DNA of 64,000 nucleotides from Halobacteriales archaeon YIM A00010 (GCA_025041175.1 JAKCFJ010000002.1:248001-312000); one strand, 5' to 3'; counted from the stretch's first letter, positions 15,782-24,927 are shown. Notes: generated from the sequence alone by a model not told the origin. Program-made: numbers and translations.

Positions 15782-16981
15782 TCACAGCCACTGGCGAGCG
15801 AGCAGTGCCGCCCCACCAGCGACGACAACGAGCCCACCGACGCCGGACAACACCGACGGATAGCCGACCCCGATTGCCGATGCCCCTGTCGTGAACGCGA
15901 CCGGACCGGCCGTTTGTCCGAAACGGAGCGTGCTCGTCCGGACGCTCATCATCCCGGCACGAAGTTCTCCGGGAACGAGTCCGACGATCACGCTGTCCAG
16001 GGAGGGCTGGATGAGTCCGAGTCCGACACCGAACCCGAACAGGGAAAAGGCAACGAGCGCGATCCGTGGCTGGGTCGAGAGACCGAGGAGGGCCGCGCCA
16101 CAGCAGACGAATCCGACCGGGACGAGGGTGGCGGGATCGAAGCGGAGCGAAACCCGCCCGTACTGTGAGTTCATCGTCGCGCTCGCAACCGACGTGCTGC
16201 TGAGCAACAGGCCGATATGACCGCTCGAGAGGGCGTACGTCCCTCCCAACAGGAGCGGAACAGCCGTCAACACACCGCCGTAGAAGATGAAATAGACAGC
16301 AAACACGACGGCGTGAACCACGATCGCCCGGGGAAACGCCAGCGCTGCGAGCACGTTCCGGAAGTACGTGGTCGCGGAGTGCTGTCGGTGCACCGATGGT
16401 TCATCGAGCACGAACAGCGCGTACAGCCCGATGACGACGGCCAGAGCGAAAAACAGGAACGGCACGAACCAGCGGACCGACGCGAGCACGCCACCGAGGA
16501 TCGGGAACACGGCGGCACTCCCGCCGAGCGCGCCCCCGTTGAGTCCGATGGCCGCGCTTCGGCGGGGGTCGTCGTAGTAATCGCCGATGAGCGTGATTGC
16601 GAGCATGATCAACGCGCTCCCGCCAACGCCCTGGAGACAGCGCAACAGCAGTACCACCGTGAAGTTCGAGGTGAGCGCGATGGCGGTTCCGGCGATCCCG
16701 AACAACACCAACAACGGGACGAGGGTTACCCGACGGCCGAACCGGTCGGCCGCCCACCCCACAACGGGCGCCAACACGATTCCGGGGAGCGTAAACGCCG
16801 GAATGACCAGCCCGACAGCGGCGTCTCCGACGCCGAACACCTGCTTCAGCTCGGGAAGAATGGGGCTGATCAACGAGATGCCCATGATCCCCATCATCGT
16901 ACTTCCGAGAATGATGCGGAAGTTCTCCGACCGCCACGGGACCGACTTCACTCCGCTCTCTCGACTCGCCTGCTCCATCAT
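15782..16981 (-). CDS. MFS transporter
   Basis: A 399-residue major facilitator with about 12 helices. The loop 2-3 motif appears as GWAADRFGRRVTL and the first helix region as GISLISPILPELKQVFGV. This is the proton-antiporter type of arrangement. It sits 49 bp upstream of the tusA-like gene on the same strand. Substrate is unknown; export of a pathway end product or drug-like compound are both possible. Confidence 0.88.
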   Translation of the reverse strand: MMEQASRESGVKSVPWRSENFRIILGSTMMGIMGISLISPILPELKQVFGVGDAAVGLVIPAFTLPGIVLAPVVGWAADRFGRRVTLVPLLVLFGIAGTAIALTSNFTVVLLLRCLQGVGGSALIMLAITLIGDYYDDPRRSAAIGLNGGALGGSAAVFPILGGVLASVRWFVPFLFFALAVVIGLYALFVLDEPSVHRQHSATTYFRNVLAALAFPRAIVVHAVVFAVYFIFYGGVLTAVPLLLGGTYALSSGHIGLLLSSTSVASATMNSQYGRVSLRFDPATLVPVGFVCCGAALLGLSTQPRIALVAFSLFGFGVGLGLIQPSLDSVIVGLVPGELRAGMMSVRTSTLRFGQTAGPVAFTTGASAIGVGYPSVLSGVGGLVVVAGGAALLARQWL

Positions 16982-17324
16982 CGCTCCTCCCGTGCGGTCT
17001 CAGAGCCTGGAACGCCGAGAGCAGGCGCGCTGTCGGCCCGACGCCGAACGGCAGCGGCGGGTGGGTCCCACCGGATCCACCACCCCCAGCTGGCGCTGTT
17101 CGACCGTTCGTTCCGTTCGTCCGTTCGCCCTAACACCCGATCTCGGTACCAGTACATCGTCCCTCGAATCGCCGCTACCCGTCGACTGTGTGACGGCGAC
17201 ACCTCGGTTTGAACGTGCTCTGTTTTGACTGTTGGGGTACCGGCGCAACTCAGCCAACTGACGACAGAAATCAGACACATGAACAGATATAAGATAGCTT
17301 GTCAAATACACTCAGTCGGTTGTT
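16982..17324. other. Intergenic region between the MFS and YgeY-like genes
   Basis: A 343 bp divergent spacer without a convincing gene. The only recognisable signal is the TATA-like AGATATAAG at 17285-17293, 32-40 nt before the plus-strand ATG. No repeat element or strong dyad is present. Confidence 0.5.
17285..17293 (+). promoter_or_regulatory. TATA box of the YgeY-like gene
   Basis: AGATATAAG centred 36 nt upstream of ATG 17325, with no Shine-Dalgarno sequence before the start. This fits a short-leader transcript. Confidence 0.45.
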
Positions 17325-18566
17325 ATGAGCGTAGACGCAGAAACCGTTCAACCGGCTATCGAGGAGTGGGTTGCTCAGCACCGCGAAGACTGCATCGCGT
17401 TCCTGCAGGATCTGATCGCCGTTCCGTCGGCGACGACCGTCGGCGAAGACGAAGAAGAGATCGCACAGCGCCTCATCGAAGAGATGGAGGCGCTCGGGTA
17501 CGACGAGGTGTACACCGACGGCATCGGTAACGTTCACGGCGTGATCGAGGGGGAACGCGACGCGGAGGGCGCGGTCATGTTCAACTCCCACATCGACACG
17601 GTCGGCGTTGGAGACCCCGAACAGTGGGAGCACGATCCGTTCGCCGGCGAAATCGAGGACGGCACGCTGTACGGACTTGGCGCGAGCGACATGCTGTGTG
17701 CGATGGCCGCAATGGTGTATGGCGGCGGCGCGCTCGCGGCGGTCGACGCGACGCCCGAGCACGACGTGTACGTCACCGGCGAGGTGATGGAGGAGGTCCA
17801 CGAGGGCCACGCGATGCGGTATTTCGACGAGGAGTTGGACGTGGAGCTTTCGTCGGTCGTGATCGGCGAGGCCAGCGAGATGAACGTAAAGCGCGGCCAC
17901 CGCGGTCGGTGTGAGCTGAAAGTCGAGATCGAGGGATCCTCGTGTCACGCCAGCGCCCCCGAACGCGGCATCAATCCGCTGTATCACGCCTCGACAATGC
18001 TCCAGCGCATCGAGGAGCTCAACGAGGAAACGGTCGCCCACGACTTCTTGGGGAAGGGAACGATCGCGGGCACGAACGTCGAGGTTGACACCCCCTCGAA
18101 CAACGCCGTTCCGGCGCACGCGACGCTGTACGTCGATCGACGCCTCACGCTCGGCGAGGACGAGGAGACGGTCCACGCCGAGCTGGAGGACGCGATCGAG
18201 ACCGCCGAAGCTGAGTACGGCGACAGCGTGAACGCCCACGTCGAGACGCTTTCGTTCGACACTCCTGCCTACACCGGCTACCAGCAGGAGACGCCCAAAT
18301 ACTACCCGACGTGGCTGCTAGAGGAGGACCACCCGTTGGTCCAACAGACCCACGAGATCACCGATCGGGTGCTCGACTCCGACGTCGAGATCACGAAATG
18401 GACGTTCTCCACGAGCGGCAACTACACGATGGGCAGGGCTGACATCCCGACCATCGGGTTCGGTCCCTCGTGGGAAGAGTACGCACACACGGCAAGAGAT
18501 CAGGTCGAGGTCGACAACGTGATCGACGCCACCAGCGTCTACGCGGCGCTCGGGCTGGAACTGTGA
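17325..18566 (+). CDS. YgeY-like M20 family metallohydrolase
   Basis: A 413-residue dinuclear zinc hydrolase. Metal ligands are visible in FNSHIDTVG (His, with the base-positioning Asp), LGASDMLCAM (Asp), GEVMEEVHEG (Glu pair), IGEASEM (Glu) and EEYAHTARDQ (C-terminal His). Sequence and length fit the selenium-metabolism-linked YgeY group rather than ArgE or DapE. In bacteria ygeY lies beside ygeW, ygeX and hyuA in purine-degrading clusters, where an open-chain amide or carbamoyl intermediate is the probable substrate. Here it precedes carbamate kinase and the YgeW-like gene, which converge on it. Confidence 0.85.
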   Translation: MSVDAETVQPAIEEWVAQHREDCIAFLQDLIAVPSATTVGEDEEEIAQRLIEEMEALGYDEVYTDGIGNVHGVIEGERDAEGAVMFNSHIDTVGVGDPEQWEHDPFAGEIEDGTLYGLGASDMLCAMAAMVYGGGALAAVDATPEHDVYVTGEVMEEVHEGHAMRYFDEELDVELSSVVIGEASEMNVKRGHRGRCELKVEIEGSSCHASAPERGINPLYHASTMLQRIEELNEETVAHDFLGKGTIAGTNVEVDTPSNNAVPAHATLYVDRRLTLGEDEETVHAELEDAIETAEAEYGDSVNAHVETLSFDTPAYTGYQQETPKYYPTWLLEEDHPLVQQTHEITDRVLDSDVEITKWTFSTSGNYTMGRADIPTIGFGPSWEEYAHTARDQVEVDNVIDATSVYAALGLEL

Positions 18567-18568
18567 GG

Positions 18569-18670
18569 TATACTGTCGGACAGAGATGATCGAATATCAG
18601 CTGCTGGTGACCGCCAGACAGCAGCTGGATATTCCGTCTCATTCCGTACGTGACTCTGTCCGACAGTATA
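18569..18670. repeat. Terminal-inverted-repeat element A, copy 3 (hairpin form)
   Basis: A 102 bp element with 17 bp perfect ends TATACTGTCGGACAGAG and complement. It also has an inner stem (GAATATC-AGCTGC against GCAGCT-GGATATTC), so nearly the whole element can fold. It separates convergent genes and is followed by a T run. Confidence 0.88.
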
Positions 18671-18674
18671 ACAA

Positions 18675-18681
18675 CTTTTTT
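18675..18681 (+). terminator. T-rich putative terminator after the YgeY-like gene
   Basis: A CAACTTTTTTCG tract directly after the hairpin-forming element A copy 3 and 108 bp past the stop of the YgeY-like gene. T runs are archaeal termination signals; the preceding fold may assist. Confidence 0.4.
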
Positions 18682-18736
18682 CGACCGCTTCGGAACAGCG
18701 GTGCGATCGTCGTTCTGTCCCCGATCTTCGATGGGG

Positions 18737-19825
18737 TTACGCCTCGGTGACGACCGTTCCGTTGCCTTCTTCGAGGGCCGTGACGGCGTTGTCGAGCGAG
18801 GCGATGACAGCGCGGCGTTCCCGTCGGGATCCGCTCTCGACGAACTGACAGGCGGCTTCGACCTTCGGTCCCATGCTGCCTTCGGGGAACTCGCCGGCGT
18901 CGAGGTGCTTGCGCAGCTCGGTGGCGGTGATCTCTCCGATCCGCCGCTCGTCGTCGGTGCCGTAGTCGAGATACACGCCGTCCTCGTCGGTGAGAACCAG
19001 CAGATAATCCGCATCGAGCGTGTGCCCGATTGTTTGGGTCAAGCGATCCTTGTCGACCACGGCCTCGTAGCCGTCGATCTCGCCGCGGTCCCTAGCGACC
19101 GGCACGCCGCCACCCCCGCCACAGATGACGAGATCGCGCTGGTCGATGAGGCGCTTTACCGGCACTTCCTCCACAATCCCCTTCGGTTCGGGGGAGGCAA
19201 CGACCCGGCGGTAATCGCGATCTCCCGTCTCGCGCACTTTCTTGACCGTCATCCCCTGGTCGTCCATCGCGGTGGCGCGCTCCTCGTCCACGAACGGGCC
19301 GACCGGCTTCGTCGGTTCCTCCAGCGCGGGATCGTCGGGATCGATGACGGTCTGGGTCAGCAGACAGGCGACCGGAACGTGCTTCCAACGCTGTTCGAGC
19401 TGGCGGTACATCTGTTGGGCGAGCATGTAGCCGATCTGCCCCTGGCTCATCGCCCCACAGGCTTCCAACGGCTGTGCGGGCGGATTTGCCTGCTCCTGTT
19501 GGAGCAACAGCGAACCGACCTGCGGACCGTTGCCGTGGGTCAACACCACCTTGTAGCCGGCCTTCATCACGCCGACGATCTGGGCCGCGGTCCGTTCGAG
19601 CGCGGCCATCTGTTCGGCGAACGTTCCGTCGGCGTCGGGCGGCTTGATGGCGTTGCCACCGAGCGCGATCATACAGAGCGGTTTCTCCCGTGGCGTTCCC
19701 CAGAACTCCGGCGGCTCGACCGTGAGATCGAACTGTGGCCCGTCCCCGATCGGTCGGTGTTCGAAACCGGCGTCCGCAGGCCGGGACTCGGAGTCAGATT
19801 CATCGAGTGGTTCGTTTTCAGCCAT
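18737..19825 (-). CDS. arcC: Carbamate kinase (ArcC/YqeA)
   Basis: A 362-residue amino-acid-kinase-fold enzyme that makes ATP from carbamoyl phosphate and ADP. Motifs are ALGGNAIK, TVVLTHGNGPQVGSL-type sequence (VVLTHGNGPQVGS), CGGGGGVPV, DKDRLTQTIG and LVLTDEDGVYLDYG, with the closing GSMGPKVEAACQF. An acidic N-terminal extension of about 50 residues is additional to the usual ~310-residue length. It lies 12 bp downstream of the YgeW-like carbamoyltransferase on the same strand, so phosphorolysis of a carbamoyl compound would be coupled to ATP formation, as in YgeW-YqeA loci. Confidence 0.93.
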   Translation of the reverse strand: MAENEPLDESDSESRPADAGFEHRPIGDGPQFDLTVEPPEFWGTPREKPLCMIALGGNAIKPPDADGTFAEQMAALERTAAQIVGVMKAGYKVVLTHGNGPQVGSLLLQQEQANPPAQPLEACGAMSQGQIGYMLAQQMYRQLEQRWKHVPVACLLTQTVIDPDDPALEEPTKPVGPFVDEERATAMDDQGMTVKKVRETGDRDYRRVVASPEPKGIVEEVPVKRLIDQRDLVICGGGGGVPVARDRGEIDGYEAVVDKDRLTQTIGHTLDADYLLVLTDEDGVYLDYGTDDERRIGEITATELRKHLDAGEFPEGSMGPKVEAACQFVESGSRRERRAVIASLDNAVTALEEGNGTVVTEA

Positions 19826-19837
19826 GGTTGCCGTCGT

Positions 19838-20854
19838 TCACCAGCCCCGTCCGCCCATGGTGAGGGCCATCAGCGCCTTCTGGGCGTGCATTCGGTTGCC
19901 GGCCTGGTCGTAGATGACGCTCTGTGGCCCGTCCATCACCGCGTCCGTGGCCTCGTAGCCCCGCTTTGCTGGGAGACAGTGCATGTAGATGGCGTTTTGC
20001 TTTGCCGTCCCGAGCATCTCCTCGTCACAGATCCAGTGTTGGTTTCCGTCGTGGATCTCCTTTTCGGCGTCCGTGCCCCGCTCTCCGACCTTCGTCGACA
20101 CCCAGTGTTTCGGATAGACCACGTCAGCGTCGCGGAACGCGCGTTCCATGTCGTGTTCGATCGTGAAGTCGACGCCCGATTTGTCGGCGTTGCCCTGGGC
20201 TTGCTCTACGATCTCCGGATCGAGATCGATCCCTTCGGGGTGGGCGAGGGTGACGTTCGCGCCCATCTTCGTAAAGCCCAGCACCGACGAATGGGGAACG
20301 CTCACCGGACGCCTGACCTCGGGGGCGTAGGCGTACGAGATGACGAAGTTCTGGTCCTCGATCGATCCCTTCTGCTCTCGAACCGTCTGGAGATCCGCGA
20401 GCGTCTGGCACGGGTGGTAGGTGTCACACTGCATGTTGTACACCGGAATGTCCGCTCCGGCCTGGTAGTCGCGCATGATCTCCGTGCCTTTCGGGTACTG
20501 GAAGTCGACCGCGCCGCCGAGCACGCGAACCGCGAGCGCGTGGCCGTACTGTGAGAGGACCTTCGCCGTCTCCTTTGCGCTCTCGCCGTGTTCGAGCTGG
20601 AGCTGGTCGGGCGACATGATGTGTGGGTAGCCCCCGAGCTGGTTGATGCCGGCCTCGAAGGAGTTGCGCGTCCGGGTGCTCGTGTTGTAGAACAGCTCGA
20701 ACAGCGAGTGGCCTTGCAACGTGTCGTAGTGATCCCACCGGCCGGCCGCGAACTCCGCTTTCAGCTGGTCGGCAACGTCCAGCAGTACGGATAACTCGTC
20801 TTTGGTCCATTCCTGGGTCGTGATCATGTCCTTACCGCGCAGATTCGTTTGCAT
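19838..20854 (-). CDS. YgeW-like / ornithine carbamoyltransferase-family enzyme
   Basis: A 338-residue transcarbamylase. The carbamoyl-phosphate motif [11 protein letters not shown], the ornithine-type HCLPAKRG loop and the C-terminal [12 protein letters not shown] helix are present. The start at 20854 (MQTNLRGKD) gives normal family length. An arginine-pathway OTC is possible, but the neighbours (carbamate kinase, YgeY-like, SsnA-like, SelD) match the YgeW setting. There it is expected to transfer the carbamoyl group of a purine-derived ureide to phosphate. The palindrome at 20867 lies in its leader. Confidence 0.85.
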   Translation of the reverse strand: MQTNLRGKDMITTQEWTKDELSVLLDVADQLKAEFAAGRWDHYDTLQGHSLFELFYNTSTRTRNSFEAGINQLGGYPHIMSPDQLQLEHGESAKETAKVLSQYGHALAVRVLGGAVDFQYPKGTEIMRDYQAGADIPVYNMQCDTYHPCQTLADLQTVREQKGSIEDQNFVISYAYAPEVRRPVSVPHSSVLGFTKMGANVTLAHPEGIDLDPEIVEQAQGNADKSGVDFTIEHDMERAFRDADVVYPKHWVSTKVGERGTDAEKEIHDGNQHWICDEEMLGTAKQNAIYMHCLPAKRGYEATDAVMDGPQSVIYDQAGNRMHAQKALMALTMGGRGW

Positions 20855-20866
20855 AGTTTCGGCTCC

Positions 20867-20890
20867 GTACCTACCGGTTCGGGTAGGTAC
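20867..20890. promoter_or_regulatory. Perfect 9 bp-arm palindrome in the ygeW-like leader
   Basis: Arms GTACCTACC and GGTAGGTAC surround a 6 bp spacer, 12-36 nt upstream of the ATG at 20854. With the TATA-like element near 20915-20924 on the minus strand, transcription should begin at the palindrome. It is either an operator at +1 or a leader hairpin with a 9 bp stem. Confidence 0.6.
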
Positions 20891-20914
20891 TATCCGGCAT
20901 GTTTCTGCGCTGGC

Positions 20915-20924
20915 AGATAAAACT
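20915..20924 (-). promoter_or_regulatory. TATA-like element for the ygeW-arcC operon
   Basis: AGTTTTATCT on the minus strand, about 25 bp upstream of the palindrome and 61-70 nt from the start codon. Confidence 0.4.
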
Positions 20925-20970
20925 TCCCCCCTCGTGGGAGTGGTGGAAAATGGGTGGCTCAACCCACATG

Positions 20971-20978
20971 TTTTTATC
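20971..20978 (+). promoter_or_regulatory. TATA-like element for the LLM oxidoreductase gene
   Basis: TTTTTATC located 31-38 nt before the ATG at 21009, divergent from the ygeW-arcC promoter. Confidence 0.45.
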
Positions 20979-21008
20979 GGTAGTCGGTATAGTTCCGGAA
21001 GAATCGCT

Positions 21009-22028
21009 ATGAGCAGCGATACAGACAGGGTTGGCCTGTACTTACAGGACAAGCATTCGATCGAGGAGAACATTGAAATCGTCAAATACGCCGAACAGCA
21101 GGGATTCGACGAGGTGTGGCAGGCCGAATCCCGGCTCGCCCGCGACGCGGTCACCCCGTGTGCGGCGTACGCGGCGGTCACCGACGACATCAAGATCGGG
21201 ACCGGCGTCATCAACAACTGGACGCGCAACGTCGCGCTCATCGCCCAGACGATGTCCACCATGGAGGAGCTTGCCGGGCCGAACCGCATCCTCTGTGGCA
21301 TCGGTGCGTGGTGGGAGCCGCTGGCCTCGAAGGTTGGCGTCAACCGGGAGCGACCGCTCCGCGCGATGCGAGAAACCGTCGAGGTGTCCCGGAAGCTCCT
21401 GGACATGGAGAACGTCACCTACGACGGCGATTTCGTGGATGTCGAGGACATCGAACTCGACATCGTCCACGGCGACACTGGTCCCCGGACGGTGCCGGTG
21501 TACGTTGGCGGTACCGGCTTCAAGATGCTCGAACTCACCGGACGGTTCGCGGACGGCGCGCTGTTGAACTACCTCGTGAGCCCCGAGTACAACGACAAGG
21601 CGCTCGACGCGCTTGCGACCGGAGCCGAGCAAGGGGGACGGACGATCGAAGACATCGACCGCCCACAGCTGGTCGTCTGCTCGATGGACCACGACGAGGA
21701 CCGCGCGCTCGACAACGCGCGGGAGCTGATCACGCAGTATCTCGGCCAGCAGCCACACATCATGAAAGCTAGCGGCGTCAGTCAGGACCTCATTGACGAG
21801 GTCGGCGACACCATCGGTGGGTGGCCCGCGAGCGAGGAGGACATCGAGAAAGGAATGCACCTCGTTCCGGACGCGGTCGTCCACAAGCTCACTGCCAGCG
21901 GCACCCCCGAACAGTGCCGCCGGAAGGTCCGGGAGTACGACGAACACGGCTGTCAGTGTCCGGTGTTGTACCCGCTCGGAGACGACGTGGAGCTGATGAT
22001 CGACGAGTTCGCCGACGGCTACCGGTAA
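21009..22028 (+). CDS. LLM-class F420/flavin-dependent oxidoreductase
   Basis: A 339-residue TIM-barrel oxidoreductase of the luciferase-like superfamily: [20 protein letters not shown] at the start, then [27 protein letters not shown] and [20 protein letters not shown]. The pattern resembles archaeal methylene-tetrahydromethanopterin reductase (Mer), which in haloarchaea acts on folate-bound one-carbon units. In a purine-degrading setting it could process one-carbon units released from the ring, but this is inference. It is divergent from ygeW and precedes moeA by 94 bp. Confidence 0.8.
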   Translation: MSSDTDRVGLYLQDKHSIEENIEIVKYAEQQGFDEVWQAESRLARDAVTPCAAYAAVTDDIKIGTGVINNWTRNVALIAQTMSTMEELAGPNRILCGIGAWWEPLASKVGVNRERPLRAMRETVEVSRKLLDMENVTYDGDFVDVEDIELDIVHGDTGPRTVPVYVGGTGFKMLELTGRFADGALLNYLVSPEYNDKALDALATGAEQGGRTIEDIDRPQLVVCSMDHDEDRALDNARELITQYLGQQPHIMKASGVSQDLIDEVGDTIGGWPASEEDIEKGMHLVPDAVVHKLTASGTPEQCRRKVREYDEHGCQCPVLYPLGDDVELMIDEFADGYR

Positions 22029-22060
22029 CCGACGGTTTCGGTCACCCCCACCTCGGCAGT

Positions 22061-22069
22061 CTTTTTCTA
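22061..22069 (+). terminator. T-rich putative terminator
   Basis: CTTTTTCTA about 33 bp after the LLM gene stop. A mirror tract lies at 23361 for the opposite strand. Confidence 0.35.
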
Positions 22070-22122
22070 TCCACACATCGTGTCACAAACGGTTTAGGTG
22101 CCGGTGTGGTAGTACCAATCAT

Positions 22123-23346
22123 ATGGAACACGACCACACTCACGACACGGACGACATGCTCGGACGCGAGCAAGCGGTCGAACACATGCTTTCTTCGCGC
22201 GCGGATGCGCTCGCCAGAAGATCCACGGAGTCGGTTGCGGTCGGGGAGGGAATCGGTGGTCGGGTGCTCGCCGAGCCGATCGTCGCCGACCGGGATGTGC
22301 CAGGGGCCGATCACGCGACGATGGACGGCTACGCCATCGATCCGGCAGACGAATATCCCCTCGAGATCGTTGAAAGCGAGGTGTTTCCGGAAAGCGAGCC
22401 GCCGGCGCTCGAAGCCGGGCAGGCCGTTCGGATCGCCACGGGCGCGCCGCTGCCAGAGCGGGCCAGTGCGGTCCTCAAAAAGGAGGTGGTAACCGTCAGC
22501 GACGAGCAGCTGAATGGGCCGCCCGTCGAACCCGGCACCTACACCTACGAGCGGGGGAGCAACGTCTCTGCCGGCGAGACGCTGTTCGAGGCGGGCGAAC
22601 GGCTAACCGCGAAGGACGCGCTGTTGTTGCGCGATCTCGGGTACGAATCTGTTCCCGTTCACGAACCGTTCTCGGTGGCCCTGCTCGCGACCGGCTCGGA
22701 GATCCACGAGGGCCGAACCGCCGATCTCGATTCCCCGATGCTCGCCGAACTCCTCCGGTCGTGGGGCCATGAGGCCACCTACGAAGGAACGGTGCCCGAC
22801 GAGTACGAGCGGGTCGAGCGACGGATCGATTCGCTCGCCGCCGAGTACGATGTCGTAATGACCACGGGCGGCACCAGCGTCGGCAAGAAAGACCACGTTC
22901 TCCGCGCGCTGGATGCGCTCGGCGAGGTCGATTTCCACCGGGTGCGCCTTCGGCCCGGCAAGCCGATCGCGCTCGCGTCTCTTCCGGACGCCACTGCCAT
23001 CGCCGTGCCGGGCAAGCCAGTCGGTGCCCACACCATCGCAACGCTGATCGCGCGCCCGTTTTTCGTGGGAGCCACGCCGCTGCCGACCGTCGACGCGGAG
23101 CTGACCGAGCAGCTCGACGTCGGGCCAGAGGGGTTCGAGTACGTCGTTCCTGTGCAGTTCGAGGAGGGAACCGCCGTCCCGCTCGGACACGCCGCTTCTT
23201 CACTCCCGATCTACGAGGAGCAGTTCGACCCGAGCGTGCTCTCTTCCTCGACGCGAGCGACCCGTGCAGAGGGGTTTTTCATCACCGACTCCCCCGTGGC
23301 CGGCGGCGAGACCGTCGCGGTCGTTCCGTACCCAGTGCTCGAGTGA
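22123..23346 (+). CDS. moeA: Molybdopterin molybdenumtransferase MoeA
   Basis: A 407-residue MoeA protein. Characteristic segments are DHATMDGYAI, ALLATGSEIHEG, MTTGGTSVGKKDHV, RLRPGKPIALA and AVPGKPVGAHT. It inserts molybdate into adenylylated molybdopterin. Haloarchaea usually carry more than one moeA, and this copy is placed among hydroxylase genes, so it may be dedicated to the Mo enzyme encoded at 26402-29399. The N-terminal His/Asp-rich MEHDHTHDTDD is an addition. It converges on the PLP-enzyme gene with 35 bp between stops. Confidence 0.92.
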   Translation: MEHDHTHDTDDMLGREQAVEHMLSSRADALARRSTESVAVGEGIGGRVLAEPIVADRDVPGADHATMDGYAIDPADEYPLEIVESEVFPESEPPALEAGQAVRIATGAPLPERASAVLKKEVVTVSDEQLNGPPVEPGTYTYERGSNVSAGETLFEAGERLTAKDALLLRDLGYESVPVHEPFSVALLATGSEIHEGRTADLDSPMLAELLRSWGHEATYEGTVPDEYERVERRIDSLAAEYDVVMTTGGTSVGKKDHVLRALDALGEVDFHRVRLRPGKPIALASLPDATAIAVPGKPVGAHTIATLIARPFFVGATPLPTVDAELTEQLDVGPEGFEYVVPVQFEEGTAVPLGHAASSLPIYEEQFDPSVLSSSTRATRAEGFFITDSPVAGGETVAVVPYPVLE

Positions 23347-23360
23347 GCTGACCCAACGGG

Positions 23361-23370
23361 ATAGAAAAAC
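23361..23370 (-). terminator. T-rich putative terminator
   Basis: On the minus strand GTTTTTCTAT, 12-21 bp past the stop of the PLP-enzyme gene. It lies in the short convergent gap with moeA. Confidence 0.35.
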
Positions 23371-23381
23371 GACGGGGCGGC

Positions 23382-24638
23382 TCAGTCGTCAGCGGCAGCC
23401 GCCTCGTCGCCGTACAGTTCGTTGATCTCCTCGATGCGCGGCTCGACGCGATTGACGCCGCCGGTCGCCTGCTTTGCGCTCTCGGTGTCTTTCAGCCCGA
23501 AGCCGGTCGAGCAGACGACGACGGTTTCGTCGGCTCCGATGATCCCTGCCTCACGGGCGGTTTGGACGCCAGCGATGGGCGTCGCTCCGGCCGGCTCCGT
23601 GTAGATGCCCTCGGTGCTCCCGAGCAACAGTTCGGCCTCGAGGATCGCCTCGTCCTCGACGAGGACAGACGTGCCGCCGCTCTCTTCGAGCGCACGACAC
23701 GCTTTCAGCGTGTTTCGGGGCCGTCCGACGGCGATGCTGTCGGCCAGCGTCTGGGCGATCTCCTCGACATCGTCGTGGCCGTGGAAGGCGTCGTGGATCG
23801 CGCTCGCTCCTTCTGCCTGCACGCCGAGCATCTTCGGCGCGTCCTCGACGTAGTCGAGGTCGTAAAACTCCCGGAACCCCTTCCACGCGCCGGCGATGGT
23901 GCAGCCGTCGCCCATCGAGAAGACGACCCAGTCGGGGACTTCTCCGCGGGCCACCGACTGCTCGGCGAGTTCGTGGCCCACCGTGCGCTTGCCCTCCACC
24001 TGGAACGGATTGATCGCGGCGTTGCGGTTGTACCAGCCGTACTCCCCCGTCGCTTCCATACTGAGATCGTACGCCTCGTCGTAGGAGCCGTCGACCGCGA
24101 GCACGTCCGCGCCGTACACCAACGGCTGGGCCAGCTTGCCCGCCGGCGCGTCGCCCGGCACGAAGATCCGACAGTCCAATCCACCGCGGGCGGCGTACCC
24201 CGACAGCGACGCGGCGGCGTTGCCCGTCGAGGCACAGATGATGATCTCCCGCCCGTCGTGTTTCGCCTTCGTGACGGCGATGGAGCTGGCGCGATCCTTG
24301 AAACAGCCCGTCGGATTGCGCCCGTCGTCTTTGACGAGCGTCCGGACGCTCAGCGCCTCGCTCAGTCCCGGTGCGTCGAACAGATCCGTCCCGCCCTCGT
24401 TGAGCGTGACCACGCTGGCCTCCTCGTGAACGGGCAAAAACGCCTCGTACTTCCACTGGCTGGTGATGTTTCCATCCAGCTCGGCGTCGAACCGGTCGTG
24501 AACGACGTCGTAGTCGTATTTGACTTCCAAGATTCCCTCGACTCCATCGTGCTCCGGGCAGGTGTATATCACCTGATCGGGATCGTACTCCGCTCCACAC
24601 AGCGTACACTCCAACGTGGTGACGTGATCCATCGTCAT
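23382..24638 (-). CDS. Threonine-synthase-like PLP enzyme (possible YgeX role)
   Basis: A 418-residue fold-type II PLP enzyme. The Schiff-base lysine is in PTGCFKDRASS, followed by ASTGNAAASLSGYAARGG and SMGDGCTIAGAWKGF. It begins with a small zinc-ribbon-like head (CTLCGAEYDPDQ ... CPEHDG) seen in archaeal threonine synthases. It could be an ordinary threonine synthase. In the related bacterial cluster this position holds YgeX, a fold-type II 2,3-diaminopropionate ammonia-lyase, so recruitment of a threonine-synthase paralog for alpha,beta-elimination is proposed. Start is ATG 24638, or ATG 24632 two codons later. Confidence 0.82.
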   Translation of the reverse strand: MTMDHVTTLECTLCGAEYDPDQVIYTCPEHDGVEGILEVKYDYDVVHDRFDAELDGNITSQWKYEAFLPVHEEASVVTLNEGGTDLFDAPGLSEALSVRTLVKDDGRNPTGCFKDRASSIAVTKAKHDGREIIICASTGNAAASLSGYAARGGLDCRIFVPGDAPAGKLAQPLVYGADVLAVDGSYDEAYDLSMEATGEYGWYNRNAAINPFQVEGKRTVGHELAEQSVARGEVPDWVVFSMGDGCTIAGAWKGFREFYDLDYVEDAPKMLGVQAEGASAIHDAFHGHDDVEEIAQTLADSIAVGRPRNTLKACRALEESGGTSVLVEDEAILEAELLLGSTEGIYTEPAGATPIAGVQTAREAGIIGADETVVVCSTGFGLKDTESAKQATGGVNRVEPRIEEINELYGDEAAAADD

Positions 24639-24894
24639 ACGTACCCCCTTCCATCCCAACGATATAAACCCCTGTGCTGTGAGCGGGGGGGTCGATCGGA
24701 CGTTGTGTCGTGGCCGGTGTGCGAACGGGTGGGAGAACGTGTGAGACCTGTGGATGAATGTGGGTCGTGTGGCACGGTGTGCAAGCGTTCGACCCAGTGT
24801 GGCCGATCGGTTCGGAATGTGGCTAGGGTAGCTGTGCGGGAGCCACGATCGTGCTCGCCTCACAACGCGCCTGTGAACTTCTTCGACAGGAATA

Positions 24895-24902
24895 CTTTTT
24901 TA
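24895..24902 (+). promoter_or_regulatory. TATA-like element of the SsnA-like gene
   Basis: TTTTTTAT 26-33 nt before the ATG at 24928, giving a near-leaderless mRNA. The 289 bp spacer to the divergent PLP-enzyme gene also contains a TGGGTCG ... CGACCCA dyad at 24761-24796 within GTGTG-rich DNA. Confidence 0.45.
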
Positions 24903-24927
24903 TCGATCGTCTCTGATTCACAGAAGG

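Noticed and set aside
20855-21418. Long upstream extension of the YgeW-like frame
   Set aside because: It runs antisense through the LLM gene, and family similarity begins only at MQTNLRGKD (20854).
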